Positions 11,947-31,155 of a stretch of 64,000 bases of DNA are shown one piece after another. The stretch covers positions 16,447,589 to 16,511,588 of the forward strand of contig OY294048.1 of assembly GCA_958510825.1 (NCBI GenBank), read 5' to 3'. The stretch is from Brachypterus glaber (lineage: Eukaryota; Arthropoda; Insecta; Coleoptera; Kateretidae). The position numbers and the translations under genes are program-made. The notes under the pieces are model-generated. The model made no database searches. It saw only the letters and a program-made list of their open reading frames with translations, and had not been told where the DNA came from. The stretch's first letter is position 1. Every line of letters starts with the position of its first letter.

Positions 11947-12794
11947 CCCTCCAGTAGTGGCGCTTATTTAATGACGTGAGTGGTGGCCCCGGTCTCAGAA
12001 ACCGGGTTATCACAAAATGGTCATAATTACATTTTTAACCAATTGTTATAAAATATTTGTAAAGAGATGTTAGCAAAAAGTATATTTAACACGTTAACTG
12101 TCCCCATTATGTTTTTTTGTCCCCCTACGTCCGAACGTTTTTTTGCACCATTTTAGTTTTAAAGTCATTGCATATTACGTTTTTCTATGTAAAAAAAATC
12201 CATACCATTTTTTCAGTGTTTAAGTGCATGTTTATATATTACTCATGGACGTATTAGTGTATTATTTAATTCATACTTCCATGAATTATATATGCCTCAT
12301 GGACTTGTTTGAAAACGTATCATGAATCATATGTGATTCATGTGGCAGTCAACGTGTTAACTTATTTTTATTATCACTTTATTATAAATTTAAAAAAAAG
12401 ATTGTAGGTACAAAATTTAAATTTAATTTTCTTTAGTAATATTAAGTAAAAAATATAAAAATAAAAACAAAATTCCCTCTATAAGATAAAATAAAATTAA
12501 AAACAATAAAAACAGAATAAAATATAAAAAAATTATAATAAAAATGTATAAAGTTACCATAAGTTAAATTCCACTTTATAAAACAAAAAGTGGTACGCGA
12601 GTAGTGGCCCATGTCTCGTACACCGCTTCACGCTTCACATACTTGACTAATCAATACTAAATCGATACTATAGTTTACACTTCGCATTGTGGAAGGAATT
12701 AGAGACAGAGCGGTTTTCCACGAGCTCTTGCTGCAAAACAGCACATGTTTTTAACTAACCCGGTCCCTGACACCGTGACGCCACCACTGGAGGG
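11947..12794. mobile_element. piggyBac-type non-autonomous element (TTAA target)
   Basis: 848 bp with inverted ends CCCTCCAGTAGTGGCG (left) and its near-complement at the right (CGCCACCACTGGAGGG). It is flanked directly by TTAA at 11943-11946 and 12795-12798. TTAA duplication with CCC...GGG termini is the signature of the piggyBac superfamily. Subterminal ACCGGGTT/AACCCGGT repeats lie about 60 bp in from both ends. No transposase ORF, so it is a MITE or internal deletion derivative. Confidence 0.75.
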
Positions 12795-12798
12795 TTAA

Positions 12799-14110
12799 GG
12801 GGTAATTTGTTAAAAAAAAATTATACCCCCAAACAAAGGGGCCCTTTCAGAAGCATTTAACCTATGATTAGGAATGTTATAATCAATATTGCAGGTTCGT
12901 GTAACATGATTATAACTTATTATATTATTGTTGGAAGGTGCTTGTTTTTAACCGACTTCCAAAAAGGAGGAGGTTATCAAATCAACGTGTGACTTTGTTT
13001 TTTATGTTTGTTCCCCCATAACTTTGGAAAGGATGAACAGAATTTGATGAAACCTTTTGCAACTTAAAGAGAATATTCATGAGGTGGACCCGTTTTAATT
13101 TGGCGCTCGGAAAATGCCGGGTAAGCCGGATAATTAACATAAATCTAATTATTTTAACGCAATTTCACTTAAAACCGGCTTAATTTGGTTTTAATACCAA
13201 CCAAATTTTTATAAAATGATTGCATAACTCGGATAAGCCGGATAACTTGATTAAGGGGTCACACAAATATTACGGCAGGCTAAAAATCTTTTAAATGCCG
13301 CTAAACTTGATTATGTGGACATGTAATATTAAAATACCAAGAGCAAATTATAAAATTTGTGATTATACCATAAGGCGTTATTTGATTATTACTTAACGCC
13401 TAAAGTTTAACGCCTAAAGTTTAACAAGGATTTTCTTTAGTATGACGTTACAAATCTAAAAAGTTCTGTGTCTCTAAAAAGTAAAAAATAAAAACTTTTC
13501 TTAAAAAAAAAATGAACCGACTTGTCTCTAAAAAGTAAAAAATAAAAAGTTGGTGTCAATTTCATAGCAAACAATTTAACAACAAAAATAATTGTTAGTA
13601 TTTAATTTAGGGAGTGGTGAAATTGGCACCGGCTTATTTTTTATTTTTTACTTTTTATTAAACATTAAAGTGTCATAAATGTATACCATAGACAAGGAAA
13701 GACCTCCGAAGCCGTTGCGGAATACTGTGATAAATGTGCCTAGCGCATCTGAGATAAACTTGCACATGAGCACTACTATTGTTATTTTTGACGAGTATTT
13801 TTTAACCTTAGTTTTGTGTGTCAAATAAAAATTGCAAAAAATACAACAAAAAACAATAATTATCTACGAAGAAACGTCGAAATAGTTTTTTTAAATTATT
13901 TTATAAGAATTTTTCGAGGTGTGTTTGAGTTTCGGGATTTTGTACACCTACTTTGAGTACACCAGGGATTGACCCTTTTCTCTTCATAAAGCAACAATAC
14001 AGGTTAGGTTTTAAGTTATAAACAAATGCAGCAAAAAAACAATTAAAACACAGTAGAAGTCGAAAAATGAACAGAAACAAACGACGATCTGACAGTATAA
14101 ACAAACTACT
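12799..14110. other. Intergenic sequence with simple repeats
   Basis: Besides the 12948 motif there are two copies of TCTCTAAAAAGTAAAAAATA (13470, 13525) and an inverse near 13640. No gene. Confidence 0.5.
12948..13078 (+). repeat. AACCGACTTCCAAAAAGGAGG repeat fragment
   Basis: Contains ACCGACTTCCAAAAAGGAGG followed by AGGTTATCAA and GTTTGTTCCCCCATAACTTT. I recall this motif as widely dispersed in insect genomes, often at transcript ends. No second copy in this window. Confidence 0.4.
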
Positions 14111-14222
14111 AATAATTCGTCACCCCAGTATTGGTTTGCCATATCTCTATTTTTGGACATTTTAAGATTTTTACTTTGTGATTTTTGGAGATAAGACAAA
14201 TGAATACTGGGGTGATGAATTG
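14111..14222. repeat. Inverted repeat, about 40-bp arms
   Basis: AATTCGTCACCCCAGTATTG pairs with AATACTGGGGTGATGAATTG. Loop about 35 bp. No second copy recognised. Confidence 0.65.
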
Positions 14223-16175
14223 TTTTACAACCGACAGCATTTCACAGCTGATAGAGATGCGTACTGCGCATGGTCAGATATATTGCGTTACGTCATTTCG
14301 CTGCTCCGTTCTGTCACAAAATAATCTTGCGCAGGCTGGACTAATGGTTCTCTTTCCATCTCTATGATGTATACTATACATTGTATAGCCCTGAAAGTGC
14401 AAGTAAATTATTTGTTTTAAAAATCCTCTACATGAAGTGTTATACTGCATGTTAAGCATTACTCACTTTTTTTTCTGTATCTAAAATTATCTAAGACAAG
14501 TATCACAAATACTTAATATTAGATTTTTTCTTTGTGTAGGACTTATTTTGTAGTGCCAATAAAATATTTCCAATTTTTATTCAGCATGCGATCAGTTTCT
14601 GTGGACGCACCCTTCAGGGACAAAGACGGGAATTAGCTTGTTTTCACTGTATACGGTGCTTTATTATTCTTTTATGCCATAAACTTTATTGCCAACCTCA
14701 TCATACTTTATTAATAAAAAGGAAAAATATATGATCCTATTTTCACTTTACACTGGTATATTTATGAGCCGAGGTGAACTGATCTTAATAAAAAGTTACC
14801 GGTGACAGAAAAAAAAATGGGGAAAATTTAAATGTATCTTTTGCTTATTTACTATTATAAAACATTTGACATACACACAGAAAAAAATCTATTGGTAAAC
14901 GTTAGTAAAAAAATATTATTTAACTTATGCATTGTTATTAATTTCATCATAATTAGCATAAAAAGAGCTTTTTCTACGACTGCTTTAGAATGTAAGCAAA
15001 TACACACACTTTTCAAACACAGAATAAATGCATGCTAGCTCTAGATACGGTATGAATATTCCGTATCAGGTGTTAGAATGAGCTCATGTAGTGCCATCTC
15101 TTGTTTATAAAAGTAAAGAAAACTGTAGCAAAATTAGCAAAAATATATATATTTTACCATTAAATATTGAATAATTTAATGCAATTTAAAGTTTTGCGTT
15201 AAAATTACATAAAGTTTATTAGTTTTTCTTAATATTTGACCAGTTTTTTATCAATTTAGTTCAAAAAATTAAAACTGCTCATAACAGTCTGACATAACCT
15301 TCAATTTTTGCATTATAATTTGTAAATATGTGTTAAAATTAAATAAAAATCCTTTTTAAGTACTGATTTGAAAAAATTATTAAATAACATCAATTGCTTT
15401 ATTTAAAAATATGTGTTTTATTGCATTTACAATGTCGAGTCACAAAAAACATTGTTTTTAACCTTGTCCGCAGTTTAAAGCCATACAGTGTTTCATATTT
15501 GCAGTCGAAGAAAAAGTATAGTCTATATTATATATAATATTGTCTATTCCATACTAGTTATAGAATATACTATTCTAATGTGCTATTACATGCCCTATAT
15601 TACTTTTATTTAGAAAACAGTATTTGCAAAATTACAAATTTTAAAATAATTTATCAATTTGTGCCCCATTATCTCGAGATTCTGTAAACTGATTTTTGAT
15701 TATAATAAGCATGAAAAAAACTTTAAAATGACATGTGTCCTATTTTCTTGGATCCTTAACAATGCCGGCATAAATTTTCCGAATTTATACGTAAAAAAAA
15801 GGAAAAAATCAAATTAAAAAAGTGCCTGATAGATTTTTAACTTTCACCCAAAATGTTTTTTGGGCCATGCCTAATTTTGGTTTGTCGAAAAGAAATTTAA
15901 AACGCTAAAAACCTATAGATGTTGTACTTCCAACCAATTTTGTTTACATTGTCCTCCAACTGCCATATTTTTTGGTAATATTGCTCAAACAGATTTTTTG
16001 TTTTAAAAAAATATTTAAAATCCTTCAAAGGTTTTATTATGTTCGTTCATTTTATCAAGGTACTTTATCAGAAAAAAATGTAGCATTTTGTAATTTAGCT
16101 TTATATCAAATTTAGTTTTACAAAAATAATTTTTGACTCGAACCTAAATACAATAAAGTTGTTATGTTTTCCATT
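14223..16175. other. AT-rich intergenic sequence, nothing recognised
   Basis: Several 60-odd-codon frames without domains. No transposon ends identified. Confidence 0.5.
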
Positions 16176-16480
16176 TGGCATCTTTTTGCAGAACAATATC
16201 CAACATTCTAGTCAAAGTAAGATATATTTCACGTTACTACATTTTTTTTTCTGAATGGATACAATTTCAACTTCAATTAAATCTTAAATAAAATTCTACT
16301 TTTAGTTTGCTTAAATGTGCTTAAATGTATTACTACATTTGACATCTTATTGCAGAACAATATCTAACATTCTAGTCAAAGTAAGATATATTTCACTTTT
16401 TTTTCTGAATAGGTACCATTTTAATTTCAGTGAAATCTTAAAAAGAAATTGACTTTTAGTTTACCTAAATGTGGTACAAC
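16176..16480. repeat. Tandem duplication of about 165 bp
   Basis: Two diverged copies beginning CATCTT(TT)TGCAGAACAATATC and containing CATTCTAGTCAAAGTAAGAT, separated by about 170 bp. Non-coding. Confidence 0.7.
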
Positions 16481-16633
16481 ATTTTCAATTTAAAAACTTC
16501 CCATTGAGCTATTGTTATCAAAAAATACAGATGTAACATTTAGCCAAACATTGAATGAATACTCCCTATGGCGTTTGGGTCTTCCTCGCAGTGTCGTACT
16601 GACTATGCATTTTATCGGAAAAATCTCCGAAAC

Positions 16634-17033
16634 TACACTCTAAATTTGTCCGTCAATCTTACAGTAGTTTTAACTGTAATAATTAAAGCAAATTTACAAT
16701 GTCAGAATGTGAATTTACAATATTTATTAAATTAACCTCAGTATTACTGGGTTTAGTAAAATCTCAGCTCTTTTCCTGTCGGTAATATAATTTTGCATTA
16801 AAATTCATGCATGTGGTCCAAAAACCCGGCACTTTTACAGACAGTCCCGAAAATTACCATAATTATAGCTTACATTTTACAAAAGATAGCAGTAAAATTA
16901 CCAAAATAAAAATTCACATTTTTACAGATAACTGTGAATTTACAGTACTGATTTAAATTTACCACTTTCTTTGCTGGCAACATATGACCTACTTTATTTG
17001 CTGTAAAATTATCATACTTGCATTTACAGTGTA
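16634..17033 (+). mobile_element. MITE family M-1, copy 1
   Basis: About 400 bp, ends TACACTCTAAATTTGTCC and CATTTACAGTGTA, consistent with a TA duplication. The body matches 28073-28475 in inverse orientation over its whole length (blocks ATGCATGTGG/ACATGCAT, AAAGTAGGTCATATGTTACC). It abuts the FB-3 copy at 17100. Confidence 0.75.
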
Positions 17034-17099
17034 AGCATTTTTTAGCACATGTTCATATAAACATTTTTACTTAAAACAAACCATTATATAACATAGTGA

Positions 17100-17525
17100 G
17101 GTAAACCTTTTATTTTTGTATTATCTTAAAATTTTCATTTAGGTGTACCTAGAACTTTCTGAAAATATGAGAGTGATCAAACTTCTCTAAGGGTCCTAAT
17201 TGGGCCCCTGAAATTCATAAAATTACCCATAAATCGTAAAAAATCGTTGAAAATTGTCTGTAATTTTTGAGTTATTGAAATTTACGAATTTTTACCATCA
17301 AACGGTAAACAAACATTTTTAAAAGGTATCAGATCGGACTGACTTTATTTTTATTAAATGCATTCTTATATTTATTCATATATTAAAATAATTTATTTTT
17401 TAATTTTACTTATTTTAGATCTCTAAATCAGGACCCTTAGAAAAGTTTGATCGCTCTAATATTTTCAGAATTTTCTAATTACACCTAGATGAAAATTTTA
17501 AGGTAATAAAAAAATATAAGGCCCA
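17100..17525. mobile_element. Foldback family FB-3, short copy
   Basis: About 425 bp with the family ends (GTATTATCTTAAAATTTTCA and the inverse) and the AATATGAGAGTGATCAAACT block near the left end. The inner part of the hairpin is deleted. Confidence 0.75.
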
Positions 17526-17734
17526 ACCTAATAAAATAGTATTTAACAACTATTTTCAAAAATTGAAAATAAGGGTTAAAATTAAATTTATTTTAACATT
17601 TTTGACAATTTTTACTTTTGTTTTTAAATAAATCATCATATATTTATAAAGAATAATATATTTTAAGAAAAAAGTTTTCATTGACATGTTTTTTAAAATT
17701 CTTAATTTCAAAGTTATAGTCATTTAACCCGTAA

Positions 17735-18021
17735 AATGCCTAGCTATTCCGAGGCTGCTTCCTCAGGTAAGACGTTAGTAACTTATACAAAATGGTAGCA
17801 TCCAAACAATGTACCATGCAACCACTAAACTACGTTGAGAAATGACCAGAAAATAGCATTCACACATTGTCGTATTAGGTATGACATCTCTTTTCATTAG
17901 AGCAGTCATTATTTAGATTAATGTTTGCCCCCCTGAGGGGTTTTTGAATAACAGGGAGCCCGTTTTTGGTCGCCCAACTGGTAAGGATCGTTTGCACGAG
18001 GATAAAACACCGGGTGCGGAA
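17735..18021 (+). other. Possible coding debris with a consensus splice donor
   Basis: ATGCCTAGCTATTCC begins a ten-codon frame (MPSYSEAASS) that runs into TCAGGTAAGA, a consensus 5' splice site. At 17920-18021 another frame reads PPEGFLNNREPVFGRPTGKD and continues to TGA. The two may be unconnected. No family recognised; very tentative. Confidence 0.15.
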
Positions 18022-18527
18022 TGAGGATTAGATCCAAATCATTCAAATCTAATCAAAGCTAATAATAAGAGATATTTTTGACAGTTGCAATTAGGCTTGC
18101 CAACCGTCCTTTATTTCAAAGGACAGTCCTTTATTTTCTACTTCTGTCCTTTGTTCTTTATAAAACTTCTAAAGGATGCGAAATGTCCTTTAAATTTACA
18201 ATTTTTTCTTACCTAAGATCAAACGTAAAAAGGGATCCTCAATAATTAATAATACACCTTTTATGTCTCAATTTGAATCAAATTTTAAAGTTAGCCTTAA
18301 GCAAAGTACCGGGTTGTTATGACGCGGTGTTCTACCCATCTCCATCTCCACATCGCTATCAAAGCTGTGGAAGAAGTGTGTTATTTTTTTGCCTGTTTTT
18401 ACGATATTCTGCAATGGGGAGACTTCTGCCAGAGTATAAGGTTGAAATATGGGCAAAATCCAACTAAAACTAGGGAACACAATGTTAAAAGAAAATCAGT
18501 TGGAGCTATGGGAATGAAATTGCTTTT

Positions 18528-19092
18528 GTTCCATTTTTCAGCCAAATTATTGATTGTACGATAAAATTGGTTATTAGCAGACATGTAGCTCTTGAAATTC
18601 TCTATAAGTTTCCTATATTATAAATGTTCATAGGTACGGTTACAGTGGGCGCAAATCGACTTTCAGAGCCCACTATAACCGTAAGCAAATAACTACGAAA
18701 ATTCAAAATTTATAAAACTTATAGAGAATTTCAAGAGCTACAAGTTTGCTCATAACCACTTTTATCCTCTGATAAATAGTTTGGGTAAAAAATTGAAAAA
18801 ACAGATTTCACCCCCAACATGTCCATTTTTGAATATATATATAACTCGATTGTTATTAATATATTTAAAAAATGACCCAAGCTAAAATTGTTGAAAATTT
18901 TTTTATTAACAAAATTGGTTATATGCATTTTTATAATAACATGCATATTTAGGGAGATAACCCCTAAAATTCAAGATAGTGGACACCCCTTACGCAAATG
19001 ACCGGGTGAAAAACTAATAGGAGTATTCTGTTACTATTTACTACTAACCTTTAAAATATCAGCCGTGTACATTTATTGCAATTTAACATTTT
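18528..19092. mobile_element. Foldback family FB-4, 5'-truncated copy
   Basis: Shares with 2408-3232 the TTTTTCAGCCAAATTATT block, the central ACGGTTACAGTGGGC hairpin (about 18585-18755) and the right end TATCAGCCGTGTACATTTAT. The left TIR is missing. Confidence 0.65.
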
Positions 19093-19864
19093 TTTCAATG
19101 AATGTATAGAATCAAAAATTGATATCACTTCAGGTTAGATCCGAAACAATATTTTTTAAATGAATACGTCAAAATAAAGGTTTTTATTGTTTATATAAGC
19201 CCCTCAAATTTTAAAAAATTACCTAGATACGGAGATAATTTGTAGACGATACTTTCATTGACATACGGTATTGGGATGTTTTCTTATGCCGCACCCAATA
19301 AGTAGTTATGTATCTTTTTACAGCAACTTCGTGATATGTAAAGCCCCCCGCAGAGCTGCAACAATAACTTCGTGGCCCACTATGATGGCAAAATATTTTT
19401 CTCCGGCTATAGTGTTTTTTTTATGGCGGAGACACCCCGTTACAGCTGTCGTAATTTCCAGATACAATAAGATCGTCAATTTTCATAATTTATTAAGTCG
19501 TTTAGTCGTTTTATGTTCTAAAAAAGGGATGTTTTTTGTTGTGTGCCATTTAGACCAATTTGACTAATAACGATCATTTGGGGTGGAATATTAGAGGGAT
19601 GTTAATGCAACCCTGGACAAATTCAGATATGTTTATAAAAAAAAATTACAGCGAATGTTTAACATTTTTGTGTACTGCTACACCAGAAAAAAAATGGAAA
19701 ATATTTAACATTTTTGTGTTGTATTTTAAATTGCACAAACTTGCTTTGAGCCTATTTGTTACTGCTGTAATTATGTACAATGAGAAAATTGTTTTAAAAA
19801 TTTATACCAAAACATTTAGCACTTAGATGACCTATCCCTAATTTTTCATATTTTTTGGATTTTA
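19093..19864. other. Intergenic sequence with two chance-like frames
   Basis: Frames of 98 and 88 codons (19271-19567, 19560-19826) overlap and have no recognised domain. AACATTTTTGTGT recurs at 19661 and 19708. Confidence 0.4.
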
Positions 19865-19996
19865 GGGCCATTCGCACCAATGATGGTTTAACTTTAAACT
19901 TAGATTAAATTGACGATCGATCAATCAGAACGCAGAATATTTAGCAACTTAGTTTAGTCGAGATAATCCTAGTTTTAGAGTTGGTGCAAGTGGCCC
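19865..19996. mobile_element. Short MITE with TTA duplication (PIF/Harbinger-like)
   Basis: 132 bp with inverted ends GGGCCATTCGCACCAA and TTGGTGCAAGTGGCCC, flanked by TTA at 19862-19864 and 19997-19999. A 3-bp TTA/TAA duplication with G-rich termini fits the PIF/Harbinger superfamily. Non-coding. Confidence 0.7.
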
Positions 19997-20892
19997 TTAA
20001 TTATGTATTCTAATCATAGAAGCTATTATAATATTAGGGACAAAATTACATTTTGGTTACTCTGTTTTAAAACGTGGTAGACGAGCTGACTAATAAAAAT
20101 TCATAACCTATAAATATAAAAACCTAATAACTTGTCCATTATAAAATATTTTAAGCATTGATATATCCGGGCATCTGGCTGACTAAATCCAGTAAAATTC
20201 AATTTAAAATAAATTCATTTCCTTTTGACTGCTACTATACATAAAAATGACACATGTAATAAAAACATCTCACATCTAATAGAACACAATATACATAAAT
20301 CTAAACATTGAATAGATTTGTAATAGCTTTTCATTGAAAAAAAGTGCAGAGGACCACACAGCTCCCAAATTCGACCATAGGATGGTTTCCTTTTGATTAA
20401 GCTTGAATGGGAACTATTTATAAATATTTTCATTATTATGCAGTTAAAAGTCAAGCTGTTGGCAAACACCCTAATGTATTAATTTAAAAAGGCAGTAACT
20501 TTAGTTTTGTTGTCCCTCTTTTTCTATACAGATATTTATCACTTAAGAACGTTACAATAAAATGTTTGCTTGGTCCAGAATATTTCAATTTACAAAGAAA
20601 AGCTGTCTTTTTTGTTGAGTTTTATTATGAGGTTTTGAATTTTACTTCCTAAAACTATTTTTCACTTTTCTTATAAATCAAGTACAGGATTTTTCAAAAA
20701 TGAACCAGGTGCTGCTGGTAGAAGCCTTTTTGAGCATTTTATCATTTATAATATTGTATGCACCTATAAATATAAAATTTACTAATAGCTATTTGAACCA
20801 ATTTGAAGAGCAGTAACTTCAAAAGCAGAAACAGAAGCCCTCTAGTAATTTTTTAATGATTTTTGTTATTTTATTATTTATAATGTACCTAT

Positions 20893-21620
20893 AAAGAACT
20901 TTCACTTTCGGGTTTAGACCGTGTTAATGGATTTTCACTTTCCGACGTTTCGTCTCTTACTACTAGAGACATCTTCAGGGATTAATCTGAAACTAAGTTT
21001 CGAATCAACTTGTGTCACTATTTATGACGAGTTGTGGTTATTCACCCGTGACGAGGTTTTTCCTATCAAAGACTTCCATATTGCAGGTAAGTGGTAACCA
21101 GTGTCCCGATTGATATTGTTAGGATGCTTGATGATTTCTATCGATTCCCGTATCTTCCTTGGCATTTTTCTGTTTTCTGTTAATATTTGTTTTGTTTCAG
21201 ACAAATTGATTTTATGACCTGTTTCATGCACATGTTCGGCTACTGCCGATAAGGAAATTTGTTTCTTTCTTATATTGCGCTCATGCTCTTGAAGTCTTGT
21301 AGAAATTTTTCTCTTAGTTTCACCTATGTAAACCGTACCACAGGAGCAGGGTATTTTATATACGCCTTCTGAACTCAGGGGTATTTTGTCTTTTATTGAA
21401 GTCAAACATTGACCTAATTTTTGGTTGGACCGAAATATAGGCTTAATATTTGACTTCTTCAAAAGTTTACCTATTTTATCCGTGATACCGCTTACATAGG
21501 GAAGTATAACTTGTGTCTGTCTGTCATTGTCACTATTGTCCTGTTGTTTGGGTCTGGGATTTCTGTATTTGTATATGGTCTTATTAATGTCTTTTTTGGT
21601 ATAACCGTTCATGGTCAAGG
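20893..21620 (-). mobile_element. 5'-truncated Penelope-like element
   Basis: A 728-bp insertion that splits one copy of a tandem repeat. The pentamer CCTAT flanks it (20888-20892 and 21621-21625), while the uninterrupted paralogous copy near 22165 has a single CCTAT continuing into TACTAAAAAA. The content is a GIY-YIG domain and, downstream, the segment 20941-20979, which on the minus strand reads CTGAAGATGTCTCTAGTAG and then GAGACGAAACGTCGG. That segment is a short stem-loop typical of Penelope-like element 3' ends. The RT domain is absent. Confidence 0.8.
21022..21618 (-). CDS. GIY-YIG endonuclease domain of a Penelope-like element (partial)
   Basis: 198 codons with no break to the stop. 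The GIY-YIG core is at about residues 85-112: GVYKIPCSCGTVYIGETKR, then STRLQEH with the catalytic Arg. It continues with SAVAEHVHETGH (about 124-135) and RESIEIIKHP (about 157-166). The CxC and the His motifs mark the Penelope type of GIY-YIG rather than homing or UvrC types. The N-terminal reverse transcriptase is lost at the 5' truncation, which coincides with the insertion junction at 21620. In life the domain nicks target DNA for priming. This copy is an inactive tail fragment, though its reading frame is open. Confidence 0.82.
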   Translation of the reverse strand: MTMNGYTKKDINKTIYKYRNPRPKQQDNSDNDRQTQVILPYVSGITDKIGKLLKKSNIKPIFRSNQKLGQCLTSIKDKIPLSSEGVYKIPCSCGTVYIGETKRKISTRLQEHERNIRKKQISLSAVAEHVHETGHKINLSETKQILTENRKMPRKIRESIEIIKHPNNINRDTGYHLPAIWKSLIGKTSSRVNNHNSS

Positions 21621-22775
21621 CCTATTACTAAAAAAATCCTAAAAGTTATTTGTATTCCAAGCCCAGAACGAAGGACTTTACTGGACGAGTTTGATATACA
21701 AGACAAGATACGAGGCTCGCAAAAAACAGAAAAACTATTGGCAAACACCGTGATGTATTAATTTAAAAAGGCCATAACTTTAATTTTGTTGTCCCTCTTT
21801 TTCTATACAGATATTTATCACTTAAGAACGTTACAATAAAATGTTTTGCTTGGTCCAGAATATTTCAATTTACAAAGAAAAGCTGTCTTTTTTGTTGAGT
21901 TATTATGAGGTTTTGAATTTTACTTCCTAAAACCATTTTTTGCTTTTCTTATAAATCAAGTACAGGATTTTTCAAAAATGAACCAGATGCTGCTGGCAGA
22001 AGCCTTTTTGAGCGTTTTATTATTTATAATATTGTATGCACCTATAAATATAAAATTTACTAATAGTTATTTGAACCAATTTGAAAAGCAGTAACTTTAA
22101 AAGCAGAAACAGAAGCCCTCTAGTAGTTTTTTAATGATTTTTGGTATTTTATTATTTATAATGTACCTATTACTAAAAAAAGTTCCTAAAAGTTATTTGT
22201 ATTCCAAGCCCAGAACGAAGGACTTTACTGGACGAGTTTGATATACAAGACAACGTACGAGGCTCACAAAAAGCAGAAATACTATTAGCAAACACTTTTC
22301 ATTGAAAAAAAGTGCAGAGGACCACACAGCTCCCAAATTCGACCATAGGATGGTTTCCTTTTGATTAAGCTTGAATGGTAACTATTTCTAAATATTTTCC
22401 TTATTATACAGTTAAAAGTCAAGCTGTTGAAAAACACCCTAATGTATTAATTTAAAAAGGCAGTAACTTTAATTTTGTTGTCCCTTATTTTCTATACAGA
22501 TATTTATTACTTAAGAACGTTACATTAAATCGTTTGCTTTTTTGTTAAATTTTATTGTGGTTTAAAATTTTACTTGCTAAAACTATTTTTCAATAAAGTG
22601 GAAGAATTGTCAAAAGTAAATTTTAATGATTTTATTATTTCACTTATTTTTTTATATTATTTCATGTAAAACATGCCTGCGAAATATTAATATTTGATTA
22701 GTTAACTTGCACAAAACAAAGCTATTACACAAAATCTAGATAAATCTAAACAGATTTTTGTTAATATTGACTAAA

Positions 22776-23553
22776 TACACTCAAAAAATTTGGTTGTATT
22801 TTTAATACTGAATGTTATTTGTCAATATTTTTTTTACTTATATCGCCACCATTGGTATTTAATACTTTATTTCTGATATTAAATACTACAATGTGTGTAT
22901 TGTATACAATATGTTGTCATACTAACATAGAGCTGGTACATTTTGATCCCCACGCTTTATGTGTTTATTAATACTGTAAAATTTGGTAAATTATATCACA
23001 GTTATAGTTTGGTATACTTTAAGTTGTATTTGTTGTGTTATTAATCTAGTTTAAAGTATGTTACAGTATTTAGTAAAATAACAATCGGTAAATAATACCA
23101 AAATTTTGATTAGAAATAATACAGAGAAAAGTAAAAAAAGATCGATTATTTTGTCAGTGTGTAATTGTGTGGTTGCAATCTTTATATTATTACTAATCAA
23201 CATTTTGGTATTATTTACCGATTGTTAATTTTTCTGAATACTGTAACATACTTTAAACTAGATCAGTAATACAACTTAACAACAACTAAAAGTGTACCAT
23301 ACTATAAGTGTAATATGCTTTACCAAATGTTACAGTATTTTTTACTATAACATACTAGTATTAATAAACACATGTTGCGTGCGGATTCAAATGTAAGAGC
23401 AGGTTGTGATGTGGCAGTATGCATATACATATTTTATATAATACACACATTGTAGTATTTAATATCACAAGTAAAGTATTAAATACCAATGGTTACGATA
23501 TAAATAACAAATAAAATTTAGTATTAAAATTACAATGACATTATCTGACTGTA
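22776..23553. mobile_element. Foldback element, family FB-5 (TACACTCA ends)
   Basis: 778 bp, almost symmetric: TACACTCAAAAAATTTGG at left, TGACTGTA at right. Further in, ATTGGTATTTAATACTTTAT and ACCGATTGTT/AACAATCGGT match between arms. Fits a TA target. It ends about 95 bp beyond the protease stop, so the gene's 3' end abuts it. Confidence 0.75.
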
Positions 23554-23622
23554 CTTTATTATAGAAAAAAAAAGTTGTGTTGGGAGGAAAGTATTTTATA
23601 AGAAAAATGCAGAAAATATATT

Positions 23623-23628
23623 TTTATT
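23623..23628 (-). terminator. Poly(A) signal of the protease gene
   Basis: AATAAA on the gene strand, about 18 nt after the TAA stop, implying a very short 3' UTR. It is the first canonical hexamer after the stop. Confidence 0.6.
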
Positions 23629-23646
23629 CTACTATTATAATGAAAA

Positions 23647-31063
<7,417 letters not shown>

Positions 31064-31096
31064 TTTAATTTATATTTCGAGCATAATGTACATTTG

Positions 31097-31104
31097 ATTA
31101 TAAA
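31097..31104 (-). promoter_or_regulatory. TATA-like box of the protease gene
   Basis: TTTATAAT on the gene strand, 34-41 bp before the ATG. If used, transcription would begin about 10-15 nt before the start codon, giving a very short 5' leader as is common for insect gut protease genes. Weak evidence in such AT-rich DNA. Confidence 0.3.
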
Positions 31105-31155
31105 CAATAATTGGAACAAATTGGTACAAATACCTATTACCTAGTAAACCAATTA

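Larger units (their letters stand above)
20328..22560. repeat. Tandemly duplicated repeat hosting the Penelope insertion
   Basis: Order A-B-B'-A'-B''. A (about 20328-20462) and A' (about 22290-22432) share the TTTTCATTGAAAAAAAGTGC start. B (about 20463-21736, including the 733-bp insertion plus duplication) and B' (about 21737-22283) match along roughly 540 bp. B'' is cut at about 22560. The copies differ by scattered substitutions and small indels. No coding capacity is seen; short frames here are chance. Confidence 0.8.

Noticed and set aside
18268..18584. Small genes on both strands
   Set aside because: Four mutually overlapping frames on both strands cannot all be real, and none has a recognised motif; the region borders a foldback remnant.
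19271..19826. Two overlapping genes of 98 and 88 codons
   Set aside because: No domains, overlapping ends, AT-driven composition and no splice or promoter context. Kept only as intergenic.
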